Positions 17,648 to 26,540 of a DNA stretch of 64,000 nt are shown piece after piece. The translations under genes and the position numbers were made by a program. Source of the DNA: Gp13-AA77 sp035946575 (GTDB lineage: Bacteria > Acidobacteriota > Terriglobia > UBA7540). The stretch spans positions 1 to 64,000 of the forward strand of contig DASYZG010000119.1 of assembly GCA_035946575.1 (NCBI GenBank), in the 5' to 3' direction. Positions within the stretch are counted from its first letter, which is position 1; each line of letters starts with the position of its first letter. The notes under the pieces are model-generated. The model did no database searches. It was not told where the DNA came from and saw only the letters and a program-made list of their open reading frames with translations.

Positions 17648-17805
17648 GGTCCCGGGCGTCGGGGGTGATGTCGGACGGTTGAACGAACCGTCGGACGGTC
17701 TCATGGTTCGCCACCACTGACTGTAGTGAGTGTCGGCCTGCCGACTCTCGCGACGTGCTCTTAACTGTCGACCGTCGACTAGACTCCCAACTTCGACTGT
17801 CAACT
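17648..17805. repeat. Intergenic short repeats before ccmB
   Basis: Overlapping words of the GTCGGACGGT and GTCGAC/GTCAACTG type recur across this gap, similar in style to the heptameric repeats elsewhere in the window. No gene is supported. Confidence 0.4.
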
Positions 17806-18474
17806 GTGACTGCGATTTGGACCATCTTCGTGAAAGACCTGCGCGTGGAGTGGCGCAGCCGCGAGGCGCTGAGCGCGATGTGCGTTTTCGGCCTCCTGGT
17901 GGTGTTTCTGTTCAATTTTTCGTTCAACACCGGCCGCGAAGAATCGCTGCGGATGCTGCCGGGGTTGCTGTGGATCGCCTTTGCCTTCGCCGGCATTCTC
18001 GGATTCAACCGCTCCTTCGCTGCCGAGCGTGAGAACGGGTGCATCGAAGCGTTGTCCTTGACGCCCGCCGATCCCGGCGCGATATTTGCGGGAAAACTGC
18101 TCGCCAACCTCGTCTTCCTGGGCATCGCGGAGGCGGTGATGGTATTCGCCGCCGCGCTCTGGTATAACTTTTCCTTCGTGCCGGCGCTCGGGTCGTTCTG
18201 CGCCATTGTGCTGCTGGGGACGCTGGGGTACGCCGCGCTCGGCACCATCTTCGGGGCCGTCGCGGCCAACACGCGGATGCGTGAGGTGATGTTACCCGTC
18301 CTGCAGTTCCCTGTGGCATTCTGGATCCTGGTACTGGCGAGCGACGCCAGCGCCGACGCATTGCGCGGCGCGTCCGCGGCTGCGGTACGAGGCGGAATCG
18401 AGCGCGTCGGCGGCGTGAGCCTGGTGTTCACGGTGGCATCGTTTTTGCTCTTCGAATATGTCTTGGAGGAATAG
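17806..18474 (+). CDS. ccmB: CcmB-like heme exporter permease subunit
   Basis: A 222-aa membrane protein, the usual CcmB length, with about six hydrophobic segments. The N-terminus VTAIWTIFVKDLRVEWRSRE and the motifs GLLWIAFAFAGILGFNRSFAAERE and GTIFGAVAAN are typical. CcmB is the membrane part of the CcmAB ABC transporter, which works with CcmC and CcmD in loading heme onto CcmE during System I cytochrome c maturation at the cytoplasmic membrane. The GTG at 17806 gives the canonical N-terminus; the longer frame starts in repeats. ccmA, the ATPase that usually precedes ccmB, is not found in the window. Confidence 0.85.
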   Translation: MTAIWTIFVKDLRVEWRSREALSAMCVFGLLVVFLFNFSFNTGREESLRMLPGLLWIAFAFAGILGFNRSFAAERENGCIEALSLTPADPGAIFAGKLLANLVFLGIAEAVMVFAAALWYNFSFVPALGSFCAIVLLGTLGYAALGTIFGAVAANTRMREVMLPVLQFPVAFWILVLASDASADALRGASAAAVRGGIERVGGVSLVFTVASFLLFEYVLEE

Positions 18475-18600
18475 GTCGGGAAAGTCGGACAGTTTCGTCA
18501 GCACCTTAGCAGGTCACCGCCGGCGCGTGCGCCACGGGCCAAGCGCGTACTGGGGTGCTGACATGCTGACTCACTAAGACCTGACGTACAGACCTCGCCA

Positions 18601-19284
18601 ATGAGCAAGAGATTTCCATTGAGTCTTCATCTCGCCATCTCCCTCGTGTGGATGGTGATCGCTCTTTACCTGATCTTCCTCTATGCGCCCGAGGAACTGA
18701 CCATGGGCGAGGTGCAACGGATCTTTTACATTCACTTTTCCCTCGCCATGACCGCGCTGTTCGCGTACTTCTTCGTATTTCTCGGCAGCATTGGCTACCT
18801 GTGGAAACGCTCCCGAGCCGCGGATGATTTCGCGTACGGCTGCGCCGAAGTAGGATTTGTTTACTGCTGCGGTGTTTTGGTGACGGGGCCGCTGTGGGCG
18901 AAGCCGGTCTGGGGCATCTGGTGGACCTGGGACGCGCGCCTCACGTCCACATTTATTTTGTGGCTGCTTTACATCGCTTACCTGATGCTGCGCGCTTATG
19001 TGACCAACCCGGGACGCATCGAGCCGCTGGCGGCGGTAGTGGGCACGCTCGGATTCATCACCTCCATCGTGGACTACATGGCAATTCGCTGGTGGCGCAC
19101 GCAGCATCCGCAACCGGTAATCGGCGGTGGTCCGGGATCCGGCATGGCTCTCAGTATGTGGTTGACGACCTTCGTAACCTGGGGTGCGCTACTGTGCCTC
19201 TTCTTTTATCTGGTGCGGCTGCGCACCGGCATCGCGCGCGCGCGCCGCGCCGTCAGCATCGCGCGGCAACAGATGGCGGCGTGA
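18601..19284 (+). CDS. ccmC: CcmC-like heme handling protein
   Basis: A 227-aa, six-helix protein of the heme-handling family. The tryptophan-rich WWD motif reads WGIWWTWDARLTS, and conserved His residues lie in IFYIHFS before it and TQHPQPVI after it, the two axial heme-ligand positions. Helices lie near 10-30, 45-70, 85-105, 120-140, 150-170 and 195-215. CcmC presents heme to the chaperone CcmE in the periplasmic leaflet. It follows ccmB by 126 bases and precedes ccmD, so the order is B-C-D. Confidence 0.92.
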   Translation: MSKRFPLSLHLAISLVWMVIALYLIFLYAPEELTMGEVQRIFYIHFSLAMTALFAYFFVFLGSIGYLWKRSRAADDFAYGCAEVGFVYCCGVLVTGPLWAKPVWGIWWTWDARLTSTFILWLLYIAYLMLRAYVTNPGRIEPLAAVVGTLGFITSIVDYMAIRWWRTQHPQPVIGGGPGSGMALSMWLTTFVTWGALLCLFFYLVRLRTGIARARRAVSIARQQMAA

Positions 19285-19329
19285 TCTGCGGCTGCGCTCT
19301 ACGAGGGCCGGTCTTCAAACAAAACGGTC

Positions 19330-19353
19330 GGCGCTCCTGGAGCGCCGCTACAA
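19330..19353. repeat. Half-palindrome GGCGCTCCTGGAGCGCC-GCTAC
   Basis: A perfect hairpin GGCGCTCCTGGAGCGCC followed by GCTAC resembles the right arm of the GTAGCGGCG elements but has a different stem. It lies just before the ribosome site of ccmD. Confidence 0.5.
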
Positions 19354-19370
19354 TCGGTCTAAGGAGTACC

Positions 19371-19523
19371 GTGGTCAACAAGTACCTGTTTGCAGCTTAC
19401 GCCCTCGTCTGGATCATTTTCATGGTCTATGCCTGGAGCCTGTCTCGCCGGCAGTCGCGCCTGAGGAAGGAAATTGAGGATCTGAAGGCCCGGACCGAGG
19501 TCCCCAAGGTATTCAGGGGCTGA
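19371..19523 (+). CDS. ccmD: CcmD-like small membrane protein
   Basis: A 50-aa reading frame: GTG start, one membrane helix (LFAAYALVWIIFMVYAWSL) and then a basic, charged tail SRRQSRLRKEIEDLKAR. A clean ribosome site AAGGAG (19361-19366) precedes the GTG. Size, one-helix-plus-basic-tail layout and position right after ccmC match CcmD, which helps release holo-CcmE from CcmABC. Confidence 0.8.
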   Translation: MVNKYLFAAYALVWIIFMVYAWSLSRRQSRLRKEIEDLKARTEVPKVFRG

Positions 19524-19644
19524 CGTGGCCACATGGTCCGTCCGAGTTCGTCCGCGCGGCTGACTGCGCCTGCTTGCGCCCGACGATTCTGATTCCTGCC
19601 ACTAATCCTGCGCCCCTCGCATCAACTGTTCTAAGGAGGATCAA

Positions 19645-20658
19645 ATGCAGCTGGGAATGATCGGCCTGGGCCGCATGGGCTCCAACATGGTGAGGCGTCT
19701 GTTGGCTCGCGGCCACGAGTGCGTGGTCTTCGACGCGCAGCAGGCCGCTGTGGAAACTCTTGCGAAGAGCGGGGCGGCCGGCGCGACTTCTCTCGACGAT
19801 TTCGTTACCAGGCTGCGCCCGCCGCGGGCAGTCTGGTTGATGGTTCCGGCAGCCGTGGTGGACTCGATGATCGGCCAGCTCGAATCGCGCCTGCAAAACG
19901 GCGATACGATCATCGACGGCGGCAATTCCTATTATCGCGACGACATCGACCGCGCCGAGCGGCTGAAGCCTCGCGGCCTGCACTACGTGGACGCGGGAAC
20001 CAGCGGCGGCGTCTGGGGACTGGAGCGCGGCTACTGCCTGATGATCGGCGGAGAACCCGAAATCGTGCAACGTCTCGATCCGGTTTTCTCGGCGCTCGCC
20101 CCGGGACCCGGCGCTGCGCCGCCCACCCCCGGACGCAAGCCCGGACAAGGCACTGCTGACCAGGGCTATTTGCACTGCGGGCCGAACGGCGCCGGTCATT
20201 TCGTCAAGATGGTCCACAACGGTATCGAGTACGGACTGATGGCGGCGTACGCCGAGGGCTTGAACATTTTGCGCCACGCCAACGTCGGGAAACACACAGA
20301 AGAGATCGATGCCGAAACCACGCCGCTCCGCGATCCCAAGTACTACCAGTTCGACTTGAATCTGGCGGAGATAAGCGAGGTCTGGCGCAGGGGAAGCGTG
20401 ATCAGCTCCTGGCTGCTCGACTTGACAGCGGCAGCGCTCAACAAAAGCCCGGATCTCGACGAGTACGAGGGGCGCGTTTCCGATTCCGGCGAAGGCCGCT
20501 GGACGTCGCTTGCCGCCATCGACGAGGGCGTGCCGGCGACGCTGTTGACGGCGGCGCTTTATTCGCGCTTTGGGTCGCGCGGGCAGGATGAATTTGCCAA
20601 CAAGGTTCTGGCCGCGATGCGGTTTGCCTTTGGCGGCCATCTCGAAAAGAAGAGTTGA
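19645..20658 (+). CDS. gnd: 6-phosphogluconate dehydrogenase, short (GndA) type
   Basis: A 337-aa enzyme. The NAD(P)-binding N-terminus is MQLGMIGLGRMGSNMVRRL; DGGNSYYRDD and DAGTSGGVWGLERGYCLM form the substrate loop; GHFVKMVHNGIEYG carries the catalytic Lys. The length of about 330 aa identifies the shorter class found in many bacteria, often NAD-preferring. It decarboxylates 6-phosphogluconate to ribulose-5-phosphate. A strong AAGGAGG ribosome site supports the start. A Pro/Gly insert (PGPGAAPPTPGRKPGQG, about residues 153-169) lies before the active-site region and is not typical. zwf follows after 14 bases, so both oxidative steps of the pentose phosphate pathway are together. Confidence 0.95.
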   Translation: MQLGMIGLGRMGSNMVRRLLARGHECVVFDAQQAAVETLAKSGAAGATSLDDFVTRLRPPRAVWLMVPAAVVDSMIGQLESRLQNGDTIIDGGNSYYRDDIDRAERLKPRGLHYVDAGTSGGVWGLERGYCLMIGGEPEIVQRLDPVFSALAPGPGAAPPTPGRKPGQGTADQGYLHCGPNGAGHFVKMVHNGIEYGLMAAYAEGLNILRHANVGKHTEEIDAETTPLRDPKYYQFDLNLAEISEVWRRGSVISSWLLDLTAAALNKSPDLDEYEGRVSDSGEGRWTSLAAIDEGVPATLLTAALYSRFGSRGQDEFANKVLAAMRFAFGGHLEKKS

Positions 20659-20672
20659 ATCCAGGAGCTTTC

Positions 20673-22055
20673 ATGCCCGATCATTCCGATGCTCTCGTGT
20701 TGTTTGGCGCCTCGGGCGACCTCGCCCATAAGAAGATTCTGCCGGCTCTGTACAAGATGTTGTGGCGTGGCAATCTCACTGTGCCCGTGATCGGTGTAGC
20801 TCTCTCCAACTGGAATCGAGACAACTTCATCGAACACGCCCGCGACGCCGTGAAACAGCACATCGGCGCCGTTGACGAGCAAACGTTCAATCGGTTCGCC
20901 GAGAAGCTGGAGTACATTGACGGCGATTATCGCAACCCTCAGACGTTTCAGAAGCTGCACGATTTGCTGGGCAGCGCGACTCACCCGCTCTATTACCTGG
21001 CGATTCCGCCCAGCATGTTCGAGCAGGTCACCCAGAACCTGGACACGTCGGCCTGCGCTGACTGCTCGCGCGTGGTGATCGAAAAGCCTTTCGGCCGCGA
21101 CCTGGAATCGGCGAAAAAGCTCAACGCCGATCTCGCCAAGGTATTTCCCGAGTCGAATATCTTCCGCATTGATCATTACCTCGGCAAGGAAACCACGCTG
21201 AACTTCATGTTCTTCCGGTTTGCCAACGCCTTCCTCGAACCCATCTGGAACCGCAACTTCGTGAGCAGCGTGCAAATCACGATGGCCGAGAGCTTCGGCG
21301 TGCAGGGCCGCGGCAAGTTCTACGAGGAGTCGGGCTGCATTCGCGATGTGATCCAGAACCACATGATGCAAGTGGTCGCTTACCTCGCCGAAGAGCCTCC
21401 CGCAGCCGGCGCGCCTGACGCCATGCGCGATGCGCGCAGCAAGGTGCTCCATGCCATCCGGCCGCTCAGTCCGGACGACCTCGTGCGCGGGCAGTTCAAG
21501 GGCTACCGCAAGGAGCCGGGCGTCGCGCACGACTCCCGGGTTGAGACTTTTGCCGCCGTGCGCCTCTACATCGATTCCTGGCGCTGGGGAGGGGTACCTT
21601 TCTACATTCGCTCCGGAAAGTGCCTGCCTGTGACCGCGACGGAAGTCTTCGTGATGCTCAAGCGTCCGCCGCAGACGCTTTTCGGCGATCTGTACATGCC
21701 GCAGGGAGACAACTACGTTCGCTTCCGGCTGAGCCCGGATATTGCCACTGCCGTCGGCGCGCTGGCGAAGCGTCCCGGCAGTGCCGATACCGATCAGGTG
21801 GAATTACTCGTCGCCCGCAACCCTGATCCCGAGGAGATGGAGGCCTACGAGCGGTTGCTATGGATGGCGATGCTCGGTGAGTCGACGCTTTTTGCGCGAC
21901 AGGATGCCGTGGAGGCCGCGTGGCGCGTGGTCGATCCCATCCTGAACGCCTCGACACCTTTGTACGAATACGATCAGGGAGCTTGGGGACCGAAAGAGGC
22001 CGATCACATTGTGCTTGACGGCGGGTGGCACAATCCCCAGACATCCGGTACCTAA
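20673..22055 (+). CDS. zwf: Glucose-6-phosphate 1-dehydrogenase
   Basis: A 460-aa enzyme. The N-terminus LVLFGASGDLAHKKILPALY is the NADP-binding GASGDLA motif; the active-site signature RIDHYLGKE lies near residue 165; RFANAFLEPIWNRNFVSSVQITMAE and GAWGPKEAD follow the standard family pattern. It oxidises glucose-6-phosphate to 6-phosphogluconolactone, feeding Gnd encoded upstream. Start is ATG 20673 with CAGGAG a few bases before it; the slightly longer TTG frame overlaps the gnd stop and is less likely. No lactonase gene (pgl) lies between or beside them. Confidence 0.96.
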   Translation: MPDHSDALVLFGASGDLAHKKILPALYKMLWRGNLTVPVIGVALSNWNRDNFIEHARDAVKQHIGAVDEQTFNRFAEKLEYIDGDYRNPQTFQKLHDLLGSATHPLYYLAIPPSMFEQVTQNLDTSACADCSRVVIEKPFGRDLESAKKLNADLAKVFPESNIFRIDHYLGKETTLNFMFFRFANAFLEPIWNRNFVSSVQITMAESFGVQGRGKFYEESGCIRDVIQNHMMQVVAYLAEEPPAAGAPDAMRDARSKVLHAIRPLSPDDLVRGQFKGYRKEPGVAHDSRVETFAAVRLYIDSWRWGGVPFYIRSGKCLPVTATEVFVMLKRPPQTLFGDLYMPQGDNYVRFRLSPDIATAVGALAKRPGSADTDQVELLVARNPDPEEMEAYERLLWMAMLGESTLFARQDAVEAAWRVVDPILNASTPLYEYDQGAWGPKEADHIVLDGGWHNPQTSGT

Positions 22056-22299
22056 AGGCCGCTCGCTCCCCTTTTCTTAAGAGCCTCCGGGAACAACCGC
22101 ATCAGGACCGTGCCACATCGAAACGTGATGCGACGCAACTTTTCCCGAACGCGCTGAACCGCCAGGAGAATAGGACATCGAGGCAGATTCGCCGCGCCCG
22201 CCACTGACGATCACCCGGCCAGATGCGTGTCGCCGCGACCGGGGCTTGATCTTTTTCGCAGTCCAGAGTCTCACGAGCCGATGGCGACACGGCTGCGAT

Positions 22300-23772
22300 T
22301 CAATTCAGATTCCGGCGGCGCGGCGAGAGCGGCTGCTGGACGTGCTCCTCAGGCGGCGGTTCCGGCACCCGCCGCTCAGCAAAGAAGCCGAGTTCTTCGC
22401 TGCGGTTGATTTTCTTCAGCGCGTAGAGTCCTTCCAGAATGAATTCAGCCCCAGCGACCCGCAGCGCCGGATCGGCGTCGCGCTCAATGTCGAGCTTTTC
22501 GGTCTTCTCCAGCAGCCCCTGAATGTTCTGAAGCTGGCGGTAGACTTCGCGAACCGGCGCGTCGGCAGCGTACTTCAACGTGCCGCCGAGTTCGAACCAC
22601 TGCACGACGCTCTGCATGGGGACGCCGTCGAAGTGCTTCTTGAAGACGCGCGCCGTCGCCTGCCGGATAATGTCGCGCGCGACCGTGTCGGCGCCCTTAA
22701 GCTCGCCCTCGTACTCCAGCTCGAACTTGCCCGTGATCGAAGGCAGAGCCGCGTAGATGTCCACCAGACGCGCCGCGGCGTGGTCCTCGTGATTGCGCAG
22801 CGCCCTCTGCTCCGCGTTTGATATCACATTCTCGAGACACGAAATCGGCAGGCGCTGGCTGACGCCGCTGCGCTTGTCGATCTTCTTTTCCTGCCGCGCT
22901 TCGAAAGCGACGCTCTCGATGACTTCCCGCACGAATTGCGGTATCGACAGGCGTCCGGTCTCAGGGCGCTCCGTCCACGCCTCCTGCGCCGTGATCGCCA
23001 TGGCGTGTTCCAGCGTGGCCGGATAGTGGGTGCGGATCTCCGATCCGATGCGGTCCTTGAGCGGGGTGATGATCTTGCCGCGCGCCGTGTAGTCCTCGGG
23101 ATTCGCGGTGAAGACCAGCATGACATCAAGCGGCAGGCGCACCGGATAGCCTTTAATCTGAACGTCGCCTTCCTGCATGATGTTGAACAGCCCTACCTGG
23201 ATCTTCCCCGCGAGGTCCGGCAGTTCGTTGATGGCGAAGATGCCGCGATTGGCCCGCGGCAGCAGGCCATAGTGAATCGTGAGCTCACTCGAAAGCGCGT
23301 GACCGCCGCGCGCCGCCTTGATGGGATCGACATCGCCGATGATGTCGGAGATGGTCACGTCGGGCGTGGCCAGCTTTTCTACGAATCGATAGTGGCGCTG
23401 CAGGTAAGCGATAGGCGTCGAGTCGCCCTGCTCCTGCAGCCGGTTCTGACAGTCACGGCACAGCGGCCGGAAGGGATCGTCGTGAATCTCGCAGCCAGCC
23501 AGGTAGGGCATCTCCTCATCGAGGAGGCCGACCAGTGAACGAAGAATGCGGCTCTTGGCCTGGCCGCGCAGGCCGAGCAGGATGAAATTGTGGCGCGACA
23601 GGACGGCGTTGGCGATCTGCGGAATGACGGTATCATCGTAGCCGACGATGCCCGGGAAAACAGTCTCGCCGGTCCGCATCTTCGAGATCAGGTTCGAACG
23701 CAGTTCCTCCTTGACGCTGCGCGGGCGATAACCGGATCGTTTGAGTTCTCCAAGGGTATTAGGTTTTGCCAT
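22300..23772 (-). CDS. ChlI/MoxR-like AAA+ ATPase
   Basis: A 490-aa AAA+ protein of the magnesium-chelatase subunit I / MoxR group. Visible landmarks are the P-loop GLRGQAKSRI near residues 67-76, the sensor region with LVFTANPEDYTARGKIITPLKDRIG, and ANRGIFAINELPDLAGKIQVGLFNIMQEGDVQIKG as the Walker B/arginine-finger helix region. A cysteine cluster CEIHDDPFRPLCRDCQNR (about 93-110) may bind zinc. Such ATPases act with a VWA-domain partner in metal insertion or protein remodelling. No VWA gene is adjacent, and no chlorophyll or cobalt-chelatase genes lie nearby, so the client is unknown. Convergent with zwf and 32 bases downstream of the Lon-N gene. Confidence 0.85.
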   Translation of the reverse strand: MAKPNTLGELKRSGYRPRSVKEELRSNLISKMRTGETVFPGIVGYDDTVIPQIANAVLSRHNFILLGLRGQAKSRILRSLVGLLDEEMPYLAGCEIHDDPFRPLCRDCQNRLQEQGDSTPIAYLQRHYRFVEKLATPDVTISDIIGDVDPIKAARGGHALSSELTIHYGLLPRANRGIFAINELPDLAGKIQVGLFNIMQEGDVQIKGYPVRLPLDVMLVFTANPEDYTARGKIITPLKDRIGSEIRTHYPATLEHAMAITAQEAWTERPETGRLSIPQFVREVIESVAFEARQEKKIDKRSGVSQRLPISCLENVISNAEQRALRNHEDHAAARLVDIYAALPSITGKFELEYEGELKGADTVARDIIRQATARVFKKHFDGVPMQSVVQWFELGGTLKYAADAPVREVYRQLQNIQGLLEKTEKLDIERDADPALRVAGAEFILEGLYALKKINRSEELGFFAERRVPEPPPEEHVQQPLSPRRRNLN

Positions 23773-23804
23773 GGCTCATTATACCTTGAGGCGCGAACTG
23801 TCCT

Positions 23805-24461
23805 TCATTCGGACCCGCTGGACGGAATCAAGTGCCCGTTGCCCGACGCCTTGGTGCGGGCTTGCTGCCGGCGTTCCAGCGCCGGAATGAGCTTCTCCAT
23901 CACGTCGGAGAGCCTTCGCAGGCGTTCCCGCTCGTCGCGCATCACCAGAACTTGCTGCTTGAACTCCGGGCCGATTGGCAGGGCGGCGGCGATCTGAAAA
24001 GACAGTCGGCGGAACTCGCGCTCAAGTCCCGCCGGGTCGGCGGTGATCTCAAGCCGCTGCAGCACGTCGCGGAACAGGCTTCGTGCGCGGTCGACCTGCG
24101 ACTTGTCGGGGACGGCCGTTTCCTCATCGTCGAAGAACTCGACAGCCGCTCTGAGGTACGGTTTCCGGTCGTTGGTGAAGAGGACCTCAAAGCGCCGCTG
24201 GCCGACGGCGAGGATGTCCATTCTCCCGTCGTCGTGGCGCCGGATGACGTCCTTGATGCGGGCCGTGCACCCCACACGTTGCGCCTGCTTGCCGCGGAGG
24301 TACACCACGCCGAATTCGGCCTCGTCCGGCGCGCGCTCCCGCTTCTCAAGGCATTCGCCTATCATTTCCTTGTAGCGCTCTTCGAAGATGTGCAGAGGGA
24401 CGACTTCGTCCGGGACCAGAACTATTTCGAGGAGAAAGAGCGGCAAGAGGAACTCGTCCAT
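23805..24461 (-). CDS. Lon N-terminal (LON substrate-binding) domain protein
   Basis: A 218-aa protein starting MDEFLLPLFLLEIVLVPDEVVPLHIFEERYKEM, the characteristic beginning of Lon-protease N-domains (PLFPLxxVLxPGxxLPLHIFExRYxxM). Conserved features include FGVVYLRGK and GCTARIKDV, followed by a helical bundle region. There is no AAA+ or protease domain, so it is the stand-alone LON-substrate-binding class of unknown precise role. The start at 24461 is preferred over a longer frame because of the family match and a GGGGG sequence upstream. It shares a divergent promoter region with btuF. Confidence 0.9.
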   Translation of the reverse strand: MDEFLLPLFLLEIVLVPDEVVPLHIFEERYKEMIGECLEKRERAPDEAEFGVVYLRGKQAQRVGCTARIKDVIRRHDDGRMDILAVGQRRFEVLFTNDRKPYLRAAVEFFDDEETAVPDKSQVDRARSLFRDVLQRLEITADPAGLEREFRRLSFQIAAALPIGPEFKQQVLVMRDERERLRRLSDVMEKLIPALERRQQARTKASGNGHLIPSSGSE

Positions 24462-24472
24462 ACAGCCCCCGC

Positions 24473-24481
24473 GATTATAGC
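24473..24481 (-). promoter_or_regulatory. Extended -10 element for the Lon-N gene
   Basis: On the minus strand TGCTATAAT is an extended -10 (TGn-TATAAT). It leaves 11 bases to the start codon, so the mRNA would have a very short leader. No good -35 is visible, as is usual for extended -10 promoters. Confidence 0.5.
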
Positions 24482-24537
24482 ACCTTGTGCGCGCTGCTAC
24501 GGGAACGTCGCGAATCAGATAAACTGGCAGGGAACCT

Positions 24538-25542
24538 ATGCACATGGCGAAAACGCCGGCCGTAGTCCTGTCGCTGGGTGCGCTTTTCGTTCTGGCAGGC
24601 CCTTGCAGCGCGATTTCGGACGGCACACGGACGGTAATCGACGAAACAGGCCGCAGAATCGCGATTCCCGGGCATCCGCAGCGCATCGTGTCGCTCGCGC
24701 CCAGCATCACCGAGACCGTGTACGCGCTGGGTCAGGACGACAAGATCGCCGGCGACACCGATTACTGCGATTATCCCGCCGCGGCAATCAAGAAACCGCA
24801 CGTGGGCGCGGTGCTGAATCCCAGCATCGAGAAGATCGTCTCGCTCAAGCCCGACCTGGTGATCGGCAGCGCGGAAGCGAACCGGCGCGAAACTGCGGAC
24901 CAACTGGCGCGGTTGGGAATTCCCCTGTACGGCTTGTCGGATAAGAGCCTCGACGACGTGCTCAGGTCCATCCGCGATCTGGGCATGCTGCTGGACTGCC
25001 AGGCCCAGGCGACGGCCCTCGCTTCCAGCCTCGAAGCCCGCGTACAGGCGGTTGAGCATCGCGTGGCCGGCTTGCCTGAACCGAGGGTCCTCTTCGTAAC
25101 CTGGTACCAGCCGCTGATTACGGTCGGCGCTCATAGCTTTGTCGCCGACGTCATCCGGCGCGCCGGCGGCCGCTCGATCTCGGACGATCTGCCGGGCGAG
25201 TGGCCGCGTCTCAGCATCGAAGCGGTGCTGGCGCGAAATCCGGACATCATCCTGCTGCCGAAGTCGCACACCTACACGCCGTCGCTCGAGGATCTGCGGC
25301 ATCTGCCGGGCTGGCGCGACCTGGCGGCCGTCAAGGCAGGCCGGGTTTACTTCGTCTCCGACACGATTGTGCGCCCCTGCCCTCGTCTCGTGGATTCGCT
25401 CGAAGAAGTGGCCGCGATCCTGCATCCAACGAAGACAGCAACGGCGGCTGGACAGCGAAGAGCGAATAGTCACCGGCTCGCCACTCGCCCTTCGCTACTC
25501 GCCATTCGCTCCCTCGACTCCATCACGGAGCCGGCCCGATGA
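24538..25542 (+). CDS. btuF: BtuF-like periplasmic corrinoid-binding protein
   Basis: A 334-aa binding protein with signal peptide (residues 1 to about 25, LSLGALFVLAGPCSA) and the BtuF/FhuD fold. Visible are RIVSLAPSITETVYALG at the start of the first lobe, CDYP, PHVGAVLNPSIEKIVSLKPDLVIG, a linking helix, then ITVGAHSFVADVIRRAGG and PGWRDLAAVKAGRVYFV. It captures vitamin B12-type corrinoids and hands them to the permease encoded next; iron-siderophore specificity cannot be excluded. The ORF overlaps the permease by 4 bases (ATGA). The last ~30 residues (QRRANSHRLATRPSLLAIR...) are encoded by the CGCCACTCGCC-type repeat sequence found elsewhere between genes, so this tail looks recently acquired. 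Confidence 0.88.
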   Translation: MHMAKTPAVVLSLGALFVLAGPCSAISDGTRTVIDETGRRIAIPGHPQRIVSLAPSITETVYALGQDDKIAGDTDYCDYPAAAIKKPHVGAVLNPSIEKIVSLKPDLVIGSAEANRRETADQLARLGIPLYGLSDKSLDDVLRSIRDLGMLLDCQAQATALASSLEARVQAVEHRVAGLPEPRVLFVTWYQPLITVGAHSFVADVIRRAGGRSISDDLPGEWPRLSIEAVLARNPDIILLPKSHTYTPSLEDLRHLPGWRDLAAVKAGRVYFVSDTIVRPCPRLVDSLEEVAAILHPTKTATAAGQRRANSHRLATRPSLLAIRSLDSITEPAR

Positions 25543-26540
25543 CGCTCGCAGCCACCCGGCGCAATACCTTGGGCGTGGCGCTCGGGCTCAGCATCCTGCT
25601 GCTGCTCGCCGCGCTGGTAGCGCTCGCGGTGGGCGGCGTTCATCTGTCGATCGCCCGGGTCTGGGCCGGGCTTCTGGAACGCGGCGGCGACACCGAGGCG
25701 CTGGCGATTGTGCGCGACCTCCGCCTGCCGCGGGTGCTGCTGGCGGCGCTGGTGGGCGCGGCACTCGCGGTCTCCGGCACCGCGTTGCAGGCGCTGCTGC
25801 GCAATCCGTTGGCTGACCCGTACGTGCTTGGCATTTCGAGCGGCGCCGCGCTCGGCGAGATCCTGGCGCTGTGGCTCGGCGGATTGTGGGCGGCTGCCGC
25901 ACCGGCCATGGCTTTTGCGGGAGCCGCCGCGACCACCGGCTGGGTCTACCTGCTCGGACGCCGCGGCGGACGGCTGGCCAGTTACACGCTGGTGCTCGCG
26001 GGGGTGGTCACGGCGTCGTTTCTGTCGGCCGTCATCCTGTTCGTGCTCACGCTGCTTTCCACGCGCGACGTGCGCGGCACGGCGTTCTGGCTGATGGGCG
26101 ACCTGAGCGTGGTCACCAACGCGCGCATCGGATTGCTCACACCGGTGATCGTGCTCGCCATTGTCGCGCTCTATGCCTTCGCCAAGGATCTGAACGTCCT
26201 GCTGCTCGGCGATGTGGAAGCGGGGCACCTTGGAGTATCGGTGGCGCGCGTCGAGACACTGGTGTTCCTGCTCGCTTCCCTGCTGACCGGCCTCGCGGTC
26301 TCGGTCAGCGGCGCCATCGGGTATCTCGGATTGCTGGTGCCGCATCTTGGACGGATGCTCGTGGGCAGCGATCATCGCCTGCTGCTCCCGGCCGCGGCGC
26401 TCGGCGGCGCCACGATCCTGATTCTGGCTGACACCCTCGCGCGCACCGTCGTCGCGCCGCTCGAACTGCCCGTCGGCGCCGTGACGGCCGTCGCCGGCGC
26501 GCCGGTGTTCATCTACCTTCTGCGGCGCGCAGCGGGATGA
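25539..26540 (+). CDS. btuC: BtuC/FecCD-type permease
   Basis: A 333-aa permease with about ten hydrophobic helices. Landmarks are LRLPRVLLAALVGAALAVSGTALQALLRNPLADPYVLGISSGAALG, typical of FecCD permeases, then AFWLMGDLS and the ATPase-coupling motif GAIGYLGLLVPHLGRMLVGSDHR. It forms the membrane channel of a type II ABC importer for corrinoids or siderophores. Start ATG overlaps the stop of the binding protein by 4 bases, indicating translational coupling. The ATPase gene follows after 107 bases of repeat-like sequence. Confidence 0.93.
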   Translation: MTLAATRRNTLGVALGLSILLLLAALVALAVGGVHLSIARVWAGLLERGGDTEALAIVRDLRLPRVLLAALVGAALAVSGTALQALLRNPLADPYVLGISSGAALGEILALWLGGLWAAAAPAMAFAGAAATTGWVYLLGRRGGRLASYTLVLAGVVTASFLSAVILFVLTLLSTRDVRGTAFWLMGDLSVVTNARIGLLTPVIVLAIVALYAFAKDLNVLLLGDVEAGHLGVSVARVETLVFLLASLLTGLAVSVSGAIGYLGLLVPHLGRMLVGSDHRLLLPAAALGGATILILADTLARTVVAPLELPVGAVTAVAGAPVFIYLLRRAAG

